Shown in pieces: positions 17,402 to 24,380 of a stretch of DNA of 64,000 bases. Below the pieces are notes generated by a model, which saw only the letters and a program-made list of their open reading frames with translations, was not told where the DNA came from and did not search any database. Both the position numbers and the translations under genes were made by a program. The stretch's first letter is position 1; each line of letters opens with the position of its first letter. The DNA comes from JBASEY01 sp049652745 (GTDB taxonomy: Bacteria > CSSED10-310): contig JBASEY010000022.1 in assembly GCA_049652745.1 (NCBI GenBank), positions 1 through 64,000 on the forward strand, given 5' to 3'.

Positions 17402-18904
17402 ATGAAAATTTTATTGGTTTACCCGAAAAACCCCGAAACGTTTTGGAGTTTCAAGCACATCATGAAATTTGTCGCTCGGAAAGCGGCTTTTCCGCCGTTG
17501 GGATTATTGACGGTGGGCGCGATGCTGCCGGAAAAATGGCAGAAAAAACTGATCGACATGAACGTATCGGCTCTGCGTGATGAGGATATTGATTGGGCTG
17601 ATATGGTTTTTATCAGCGCCATGATTGTGCAAAAAGACAGCGCTTCAGAGGTCGTTCAGCGTTGCAAAAAAGTCGGCAAAACGATCGTTGTCGGCGGCCC
17701 ATTGTTTTCATCCCAGGATAATCACTGGCAAGATGTTGACCATTACGTACTCAACGAAGCGGAAATTACGCTCCCATTATTTTTGAAAGACCTCGCTGAG
17801 GGCAGACCTAAGCGGGTTTATACTTCTCAAGAACGTCCCGATATAACCCTGACACCCTTGCCTATGTGGTCATTGATCGATCTGAAAAAATATGTGACCA
17901 TGCCGGTACAATACTCACGAGGTTGCCCGTATAACTGCGAATTCTGTGATATTATCATCATGAATGGACGGAAACCTCGCACGAAAACTCCTTCCCAAAT
18001 GATCGCAGAAATTCAATCTCTTTATGAAGCCGGTTGGCGCGGAGCCATTTTTATCGTCGATGATAATTTTATCGGCAATAGCCCCAAAGTAAAAAAGATG
18101 CTTCCTTTTCTGATAGACTGGCAGAAGCGTATGAAATATCCATTTACCTTTCTGACAGAAGCAAGTACCGACCTGGCTCAGGATAAAGAGCTTCTTGAAC
18201 TGATGAGCGCAGCTAATTTTTATAAAGTCTTTATCGGCCTTGAAACACCGGATCTCAACAGTTTAAAAGAGTGTGGCAAATATCAGAATATGAATATGGA
18301 TTTGAAAACCGCCGTTCAAACGATTCATCAGCATGGTATGCAGGTAATGGGCGGTTTTATCGTCGGTTTCGACAACGATACTTCGACTGTTTTTGACAGT
18401 CAGATAAAATTCATCCAGCAAATAGGAGTTGTGACGGCCATGGTGGGTATCCTGACCGCTTTGCCACGCACCCGCCTGTGGCATCGGTTGAAAGGCGAAA
18501 ACCGGCTGTTGGGCGAGTCCAGTGGTGAAAACACCGGCGATTCGATAAACTTTATTCCGCGCATGGGTGTGGACAAATTGCAAGAGGGCTACAGAAACCT
18601 GATCGCTACAATCTATTCACCAAAGTATTACTACCGACGCATCGACACGTTTATTAAAAGTTATAAACCTTGTGTCGTGACAAAGTTGCACTTACAGGAT
18701 ATTCGCGCATTCTTACGCAGCACCTGGCGAATCGGAATTTTTTCTCGGGCTCGGATACATTATTGGAAACTATTGATTAAAACCTTTTTAACACGTATAC
18801 GATGCCTCCCTATCGCAACAGAACTGGCGATCATGGGCCTTCATTTCGACAAGGTCAGTCGAGCCACCGCTTCGGTTTCCGCCAGGAAAAAAGAGCCGCT
18901 TTAA
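17402..18904 (+). CDS. B12-binding radical SAM protein, DUF4070/HpnP-like
   Basis: 500 residues. The ATG at 17402 has GAAGGGG eight bases upstream. A cobalamin-binding Rossmann-like region (1-150, including VVGGPLFSS) precedes the radical SAM core with CX3CX2C at Cys175, Cys179 and Cys182 (RGCPYNCEFCD). A DUF4070-like C-terminal part contains PRTRLWHRL and YSPKYYYRRI. Class B radical SAM enzymes methylate unactivated carbons. The nearest well-known relative by architecture is HpnP (hopanoid C-2 methylase), but no hopanoid genes lie nearby, so the substrate is open. Confidence 0.88.
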   Translation: MKILLVYPKNPETFWSFKHIMKFVARKAAFPPLGLLTVGAMLPEKWQKKLIDMNVSALRDEDIDWADMVFISAMIVQKDSASEVVQRCKKVGKTIVVGGPLFSSQDNHWQDVDHYVLNEAEITLPLFLKDLAEGRPKRVYTSQERPDITLTPLPMWSLIDLKKYVTMPVQYSRGCPYNCEFCDIIIMNGRKPRTKTPSQMIAEIQSLYEAGWRGAIFIVDDNFIGNSPKVKKMLPFLIDWQKRMKYPFTFLTEASTDLAQDKELLELMSAANFYKVFIGLETPDLNSLKECGKYQNMNMDLKTAVQTIHQHGMQVMGGFIVGFDNDTSTVFDSQIKFIQQIGVVTAMVGILTALPRTRLWHRLKGENRLLGESSGENTGDSINFIPRMGVDKLQEGYRNLIATIYSPKYYYRRIDTFIKSYKPCVVTKLHLQDIRAFLRSTWRIGIFSRARIHYWKLLIKTFLTRIRCLPIATELAIMGLHFDKVSRATASVSARKKEPL

Positions 18905-18973
18905 GGTGTTTGAGCACCATTGTCAATTGAGAACATTCTCTTCCAGAGTCAAGACGCCGATGCTGCAACGGGA

Positions 18974-20410
18974 TCAATGTTTGTTGACAACTTCCAACGG
19001 CAACCCTAATTTTTCCAATTCTGGTTTCAAAATATCTGCCGGACCGGAAACGATAATTTGTATCTTGTCCAGATCGATGGTATCGATTGCAGCTTGTTGG
19101 ATGCTTTCAGGGGTCACTTTTCGGACATTTTCCAGATAGGTTTCAAGATAATCATCCGGCAACCCCCTTCGTCTATGCACCAGAAGCCTCTGCAGTACCC
19201 ATTGGGGACTTTCAAACCGAAAGATAAAAGAATTTTCTATCGACTCGATAGATTTTTCCATTTCTTCTTCGCCGACAAGATCGGTTTGCATCCCACGCGT
19301 GACATCTAAAATAGTTTTTATCGCTTCTACCACTGAACTGTTCTGGGTCATGCAACCTGCAACGAACATTCCCTTGGGTATTCCCAAGCTATGGTGGCCG
19401 AATACCATGTAGGCAAGCCCTTTCTGAGTTCGTACATGGTTCATGAGCCTGCTGCTCAAACCTCCCGACCCGTAAATATCGTTAAAAACCTCCAAGTCGT
19501 ATTGATGAGGATGGCTCGGTTCATAGCCCAGATGTCCCATCGCAACGACTGCTTGTGTTCCCGGTCTGTCGACAAGAACAATGCTTGCTGTTTCGCTGGC
19601 CGGCTGATATTCAGGCCACACTATCGTTCTCTCGGATTTGCCTTTCCATCGAGTAAGTGTTTTCTTGATATATTTTATATCGGCGTCAGTTACCGCCCCG
19701 ACAACAGCAAATCTGGCTGTGTTCGGGTGATAGTATGCTCGATGAAAAGCTTTTAAATCGCTGCAGGATATTGTTTCCAACGTTTCTTTATCAAGAAATC
19801 GTGCGGAAGGATGGGTCTCACCGTAAACGCGCTTTCTCAATGTGTTAAACGCCTGATAAAAAGGCTCTTGCTCAGCTTTTATAATTGATTCTCGCGCTTC
19901 TCTGCGAATCAGCTCAAACTCATCGGAGTCAAAGCGTGGATGCTGTATGATGTCCATCAACATCGCGAGTGTTTCTTTCAAATCGACGGATAAGCATGTA
20001 ACAGATAATTGAGCTACTTCCTCAGAAGCAGATTGTCTGAATGTCAAGCCCATCAATTCTGATTTCTCCTTAAATGCTTTTGCCGTCATCGACTCAGTTC
20101 CGCCTGTCGGCAGCATCTGCATCGTCAATTCGGCGACACCGAATTTGTCGATCGGGTCCAGCAAGCTTCCGGCATCGATATCGATAATCAAGGTAACCAA
20201 CGGAAGTTTCGGATTGATGATATGCCAAAATTCCAGGCCGTTTTTCAATGTTGTTATCGTCGGTTTTACCGGTTTGAAATTCAAGGGTTCAAACTCCATG
20301 CCGTAAGGATCAGGTAAAGATATTTCCGACAAGGAAGATTCACTTTTAGCACAGACTCCCATCAACAGCGTAACTGCGAAGAACACTATAACAGCATGTT
20401 TTTTAATCAT
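18974..20410 (-). CDS. M16-family protease homologue, catalytically inactive partner
   Basis: 478 residues from the ATG at 20410, which lies one base past the stop of the upstream M16 gene with GGGGGAGG ten bases before it. It has a signal peptide (about 1-22). It is an M16 (pitrilysin/processing-peptidase) fold protein, but where active members carry HXXEH this one reads VAELTMQML, so the zinc ligands are missing. It pairs with the active subunit encoded just upstream, as in other bacterial M16B heterodimers where the inactive chain shapes the chamber. It is probably periplasmic. Confidence 0.88.
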   Translation of the reverse strand: MIKKHAVIVFFAVTLLMGVCAKSESSLSEISLPDPYGMEFEPLNFKPVKPTITTLKNGLEFWHIINPKLPLVTLIIDIDAGSLLDPIDKFGVAELTMQMLPTGGTESMTAKAFKEKSELMGLTFRQSASEEVAQLSVTCLSVDLKETLAMLMDIIQHPRFDSDEFELIRREARESIIKAEQEPFYQAFNTLRKRVYGETHPSARFLDKETLETISCSDLKAFHRAYYHPNTARFAVVGAVTDADIKYIKKTLTRWKGKSERTIVWPEYQPASETASIVLVDRPGTQAVVAMGHLGYEPSHPHQYDLEVFNDIYGSGGLSSRLMNHVRTQKGLAYMVFGHHSLGIPKGMFVAGCMTQNSSVVEAIKTILDVTRGMQTDLVGEEEMEKSIESIENSFIFRFESPQWVLQRLLVHRRRGLPDDYLETYLENVRKVTPESIQQAAIDTIDLDKIQIIVSGPADILKPELEKLGLPLEVVNKH

Positions 20411-20411
20411 T

Positions 20412-21971
20412 TCATGAATCCTCCCCCAAAACATCTTCAGATACATTTGTTTCGGTTTCAATTTTTTCCAATACGGCCATCGTGTAATTTGTCGATTTCA
20501 AAAATTCTCCAACAGCTTCAGAAACCTCTTCCCGGGAACATGCATTGACATCTCGAAGATATTGTCCGATCGATCGCCAACTTCCCGTGATGTTTTCGAA
20601 ATACGCCAACTGCATGGCAAGCCACATGTTTCCGTTAAGCCGCTTGACAAAACTCACCAGTTCCTGTTTTTTTATCTTATCGACCTCAAACTGGGTCAGC
20701 GGATTTTCAGCGAGGTTTTGTATTTCCCCAAGAGTCGCATCGATTATTTCCTGCTCATCGACACCGGATACCGGAGTGATTTCGATAGTGAACAGGCTGT
20801 CATAACGTCCCAGCGTATCGGCGCCGGCATTTACGCCTATGGCCATACCGGTTTCCACCAATCGTTTGTAGAGTCGTGAAGTTCGCCCACTTCCCAATAT
20901 ACTTGCAGCGATATCAAGAGGAATGGCGGATTTGTGCGGATATTTCGGTATATGCCATCCCAAAATGATCTCGGGAGTGGCGTCATCACGACGAACCCGC
21001 ACGATACGAACATGATTTTGCGGTGGTTCACGCAGGTCCGGCGCCTCTGGAGGTTCCCGACGAGGAATATGGGCAAAATATTTATCAGCCACTTCTCTAA
21101 GCTGCTGAGGTGAAATATCCCCCGCTATCGCCACCGTTATATTTTCAGGCACGTAATGAGCATCGTGAAAACTTCTTGCATCTTCAATCGTCAGGTTTTC
21201 TATGTCATGCATCCAGCCTATCACCGGCTTGCCATAAGGGCTCACGCGAAAAGCCGTCGCAAAAAATTCTTCATACAAATCACCGCTTGCACTGTTATCC
21301 GTCCCCATGCGTCGCTCTTCCATAATTACATCACGTTCTTCATAAAATTGTCGGAAAACGGGATTGAGCAAACGATCAACCTCTATCCGAGCCCATAGCT
21401 CCAGCCGATTCGCCGGCAAGCTGACCATATAGGTTGTGGAATCCCTCCCTGTACCAGCATTTAAAAAATTAGCGCCGTTTCGAGAATAAAGCTCATCCAG
21501 CTCATTATCTACTGCGAACTCTCTATGTTTTTGTTGAGTCTCTTTCAATTCCGCTTTTTGATTTTCTATTTCTTCTGGATCTGACGAGCTGTCTTTTTTT
21601 AACTCGGTGAGCCGAGCGCCCAGATTTTCTATCCGATCCAACCAGACTTTTTCTGCCTGATAATCTCGGGTTCCTATCGACGTGGTTCCTTTAAAAGCCA
21701 TATGCTCAAAAACATGTGCGATGCCGGTTTTGCCCTGTGGTTCATCAACACTACCGGCACCGACTTGGAGAATCGCACTGAACACCGGTATTTCAGGCCT
21801 TTCAACCAGGATGAATTTTATCCCGTTATCAAGCGTGAATTCATATACTTGATCCTCGAGATACTTTTTGAAGATATCATCGGTATCAGCTTGGAGAGAT
21901 TGAGTAAAAAACAATATGACCAAAGCGATACACCCCAAAATTTGCATGGAGAAAACTGTTTTCTGCTTCAT
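20412..21971 (-). CDS. M16-family zinc protease, active subunit
   Basis: 519 residues with a signal peptide (about 1-28, ending LQA) and a GGAGG RBS. The inverted zinc motif HVFEH (His86, Glu89, His90) is intact, and the downstream EERDVIMEERR region supplies the third ligand and acidic face. An inserted charged helix (about 105-150, rich in Glu/Lys/Gln) separates the two. The enzyme degrades peptides in the periplasm, probably as a heterodimer with the inactive partner whose gene begins one base after this stop. Peptide clearance or processing is likely, and the exact substrate is unknown. Confidence 0.93.
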   Translation of the reverse strand: MKQKTVFSMQILGCIALVILFFTQSLQADTDDIFKKYLEDQVYEFTLDNGIKFILVERPEIPVFSAILQVGAGSVDEPQGKTGIAHVFEHMAFKGTTSIGTRDYQAEKVWLDRIENLGARLTELKKDSSSDPEEIENQKAELKETQQKHREFAVDNELDELYSRNGANFLNAGTGRDSTTYMVSLPANRLELWARIEVDRLLNPVFRQFYEERDVIMEERRMGTDNSASGDLYEEFFATAFRVSPYGKPVIGWMHDIENLTIEDARSFHDAHYVPENITVAIAGDISPQQLREVADKYFAHIPRREPPEAPDLREPPQNHVRIVRVRRDDATPEIILGWHIPKYPHKSAIPLDIAASILGSGRTSRLYKRLVETGMAIGVNAGADTLGRYDSLFTIEITPVSGVDEQEIIDATLGEIQNLAENPLTQFEVDKIKKQELVSFVKRLNGNMWLAMQLAYFENITGSWRSIGQYLRDVNACSREEVSEAVGEFLKSTNYTMAVLEKIETETNVSEDVLGEDS

Positions 21972-22208
21972 AAACGCCTCCTGATTTTATAATGCGAAAA
22001 AGCATGTTTCGATTCCGACAGTTTCCTTCGGACGAAAGAAACATACTTTAATTAACAACGTAAATCTACGATTTGTTTCTTTGATCGCAAGCTCGCAATG
22101 CGGTTCCTGGCTTCTTGCTTCATTGACACTAACCCTTTAAGATATGACTGATGATTACCTGTAGCTATACACGTAATGTTGCTGTAAATTGCTTTTGGAG
22201 GATATACA

Positions 22209-22550
22209 ATGAAAATCAAGGTTCGTGAACGAGATGGCGTTACTATTTTGGACTTGTCTGGAGATATCACAATTGGTGAAGGTGATGTAGAGTTGCGTAA
22301 GAAGGTTTCGGAATTGGTTCACAATGATCAGAAACATATTCTTCTTAATCTGCGCAAGGTCGATTTTATCGATTCTTCAGGGATGGGGGAGATCGTACGT
22401 TGCTTTACAACGATAAAAAAGAACGGTGGTGTTCTTAAATTATTGCATTTGGAAGCTAAAGTCCGTGATTTGTTTGTGATCACTCGGTTGATCACGATTT
22501 TTGAAACCTTTGAGAATGAGAAAGAGGCTGTAGACAGCTTTAGGTTATAA
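22209..22550 (+). CDS. STAS-domain anti-anti-sigma factor
   Basis: 113 residues, a single STAS domain. The phosphorylation site motif is visible as FIDSSGMGEIV (Ser56/Ser57), as in SpoIIAA/RsbV. It would bind and sequester a kinase/anti-sigma partner when unphosphorylated. The HATPase kinase follows 14 bp downstream. The RBS is GGAGG, about 8 bases before the ATG. No sigma factor gene is adjacent, so the final target may be a remote sigma factor or another response protein. Confidence 0.9.
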   Translation: MKIKVRERDGVTILDLSGDITIGEGDVELRKKVSELVHNDQKHILLNLRKVDFIDSSGMGEIVRCFTTIKKNGGVLKLLHLEAKVRDLFVITRLITIFETFENEKEAVDSFRL

Positions 22551-22564
22551 TTAGAGGTTGCATC

Positions 22565-23032
22565 ATGACGAATCCGGTCAGTTCAGCGTCCCGGGCAGAT
22601 TCGGAGGAGACGTTTCTGGTCGAGATAAACATACCTTCAGACTTGGATCTTGTAAGCATGATCGTTGATTTAGGCACTTCGTTGGCTGCCTTGAAGGGTT
22701 TTGGTTCGGAAGACATTTCCGCTGTTCGTCTAGCTATTCATGAGACGCTCGTCAACGCTATCGTGTACGGTAATGAAGGCAAGCCCGATGCGCGGGTAAA
22801 AATTAAATTTTATTTAAAAGGTGATTGTTTTTATACAGATATCGAAGATGAAGGAGAAGGATTCGATCCAGGCATACTTCCTGATCCCACATCGCCTGAA
22901 AACCTTTTAAACGTTCATGGGCGAGGAATTTTTTTGGTTCAGAATCTGACAGAAAATTTTTCTGTCCGAAAACTACCTGAAAAAGGAATGCGTGTAACGT
23001 TTTGCCGTCTGAAGCGTCCTGATAAGCGGTAA
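22565..23032 (+). CDS. RsbW/SpoIIAB-type HATPase serine kinase (anti-sigma factor)
   Basis: 155 residues. The GHKL ATPase boxes are present: N-box HETLVNAIVYGNEG (Glu60, Asn64), G1-box DIEDEGEGFDP and G2-box HGRGIFLVQNL. Such proteins phosphorylate the STAS partner and hold a sigma factor. It forms a partner-switch pair with the preceding gene, with a GAGG RBS in the 14-bp gap. A 24-bp gap to the superoxide reductase gene suggests that gene is co-transcribed. Confidence 0.9.
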   Translation: MTNPVSSASRADSEETFLVEINIPSDLDLVSMIVDLGTSLAALKGFGSEDISAVRLAIHETLVNAIVYGNEGKPDARVKIKFYLKGDCFYTDIEDEGEGFDPGILPDPTSPENLLNVHGRGIFLVQNLTENFSVRKLPEKGMRVTFCRLKRPDKR

Positions 23033-23056
23033 TGTGGATTTTTTACTCTGGAGGTT

Positions 23057-23452
23057 ATGATGAAAATCAGTGAAAAAATTAAAACAGCGGATTGGAAAAA
23101 TGAAAAGCATGTTCCGGTAATAGAGTGTCCGGATAAAGTTAAGGCTGGGGAATGGATCGATGTCCATGTCGGCCTTAGCAAAGCGATAGAACACCCGAAT
23201 ACCACTGAGCACCATATTCGTTGGATAAAGGTATTTTTCAGCCCTGATGGGGATTCGTTTACGTATGATTTGGGCACCTTTAATTTCAATGCCCACGGTG
23301 AGCATGTTTCAGGCGCCAATGAAGGGCCTGTGTATACCCGTGATCATGCTGCCTTTCAATTCAAGACTTCTAAGCCCGGAACCATGCATGCAATTGCATT
23401 GTGCAATATTCATGGGCTATGGGAGTCGGAAAAACGCTTGGAGATCCTGTAA
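23057..23452 (+). CDS. Superoxide reductase (neelaredoxin type)
   Basis: 131 residues. It reduces superoxide to hydrogen peroxide at a non-heme FeHis4Cys centre without releasing oxygen, typical of anaerobes. The iron ligands can be read: His18 (EKHVP), His46 (HPNTTEHH), His52, then Cys116 and His119 (CNIHG). The N-terminal desulforedoxin FeS domain of class I enzymes is absent, so this is the one-iron class. The RBS is GGAGG, just before two adjacent ATGs. It follows the partner-switch kinase, suggesting co-regulation by stress. Lys17 of the EKHVP loop is conserved. Confidence 0.93.
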   Translation: MMKISEKIKTADWKNEKHVPVIECPDKVKAGEWIDVHVGLSKAIEHPNTTEHHIRWIKVFFSPDGDSFTYDLGTFNFNAHGEHVSGANEGPVYTRDHAAFQFKTSKPGTMHAIALCNIHGLWESEKRLEIL

Positions 23453-23591
23453 AAAATTTTGAATTTTCCGTATTGCGGAGATAGGTGTTTATTCGTTATA
23501 ATTGCATTAATTAGATGAGGCACCTATTTGGCTGGGTTTGTGATGTGATGACTGTCTGTTGAACGTCATGATAAACCGATGGAGGTAGGAA

Positions 23592-23813
23592 ATGAAAAAG
23601 CAGTTGATCCTGTCTGGTAAAAACAAGATGCCCGATCCTTACCGAGTTGCTAAAGCGTCTTTTGAAAAAGCTTATTTGACTGAGCTTTTGACCTGGTCAA
23701 AAGGAAACGTCAAACGCGCCGCCGAACAAGCAGGTCGTGATAGAAAAGGGCTATACGTACTGATGAGCAAGCATGGCCTTCATCCCATATCTTTTCGTAA
23801 ACCTAAAAAATAG
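23592..23813 (+). CDS. Stand-alone Fis-type HTH protein
   Basis: 73 residues consisting of little more than the Fis/NtrC C-terminal HTH: EKAYLTELLTWSKGNVKRAAEQ, then AGRDRKGLYVLMSKHGLHP. In sigma54 activators this module follows a AAA+ domain, which is missing here, so it may be a small nucleoid or regulatory protein. It has a GGAGG RBS, and the final 34 bp overlap the convergent DUF3109-type gene. It lies 139 bp after superoxide reductase. Confidence 0.8.
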   Translation: MKKQLILSGKNKMPDPYRVAKASFEKAYLTELLTWSKGNVKRAAEQAGRDRKGLYVLMSKHGLHPISFRKPKK

Positions 23814-24346
23814 CGGTTGAGTTTTTCCATCCAACCGAGTCCGAAAGCGTCAATTAAGGCGCTTTGACAGAACTCAAGCAAAAAGGGTCCTTGGCCCCAC
23901 GCGTTTTTGCATTCGTTCCAGAATTCGACATCGATTATATCGATACCGTTAAACGACCTGATTCTAAGTGGAAACAGCCTACAGGAAACAGGCCGTAGTG
24001 TTTTGATACCGAGTTTTTTCGAGATTGTTTCCAAGACACAGACAACAGAGCTATCGTTTGTTATTTGGGTAAAAATGCATCTTCCTGTTCCATTGACGCA
24101 TGTTGTGGAATATCCTCCACCATCATCTTGAAAAAAGCCAAACCTCCGATAGCAATCGGTTGTTTCGGCATCCATCAAAGACAGAACGGCCGTGACATGT
24201 TCCTTTATCCGGTCTATTTCTCCGGTTTGAATCGGCGCCCCGCCTTCTCCGACAACGCAACACGCGCCACCGCAGATTTCATAAGGACAACTGAAGCGCA
24301 TTTTCAGCAGGGATCTTGGGAGAAAAACACCATCAACAATCAACAT
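23780..24346 (-). CDS. DUF3109/YkgJ-like Cys-cluster protein
   Basis: 188 residues from the ATG of MLIVDGVF. A TTG seven codons earlier is possible and neither start has a clear RBS. Cys residues cluster in CPYEICGGACC with EGGAPI after it, then CVNGTGRC, LRPVSCRLFPL and NEC, the pattern of the DUF3109/YkgJ group, thought to bind a zinc or iron-sulfur centre. It is cytoplasmic with no signal and its role is unknown. It overlaps the end of the convergent HTH gene. Confidence 0.78.
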   Translation of the reverse strand: MLIVDGVFLPRSLLKMRFSCPYEICGGACCVVGEGGAPIQTGEIDRIKEHVTAVLSLMDAETTDCYRRFGFFQDDGGGYSTTCVNGTGRCIFTQITNDSSVVCVLETISKKLGIKTLRPVSCRLFPLRIRSFNGIDIIDVEFWNECKNAWGQGPFLLEFCQSALIDAFGLGWMEKLNRYFLGLRKDMG

Positions 24347-24380
24347 AGACTGTTTTTTCAACAACAATAGAACACGGGAA

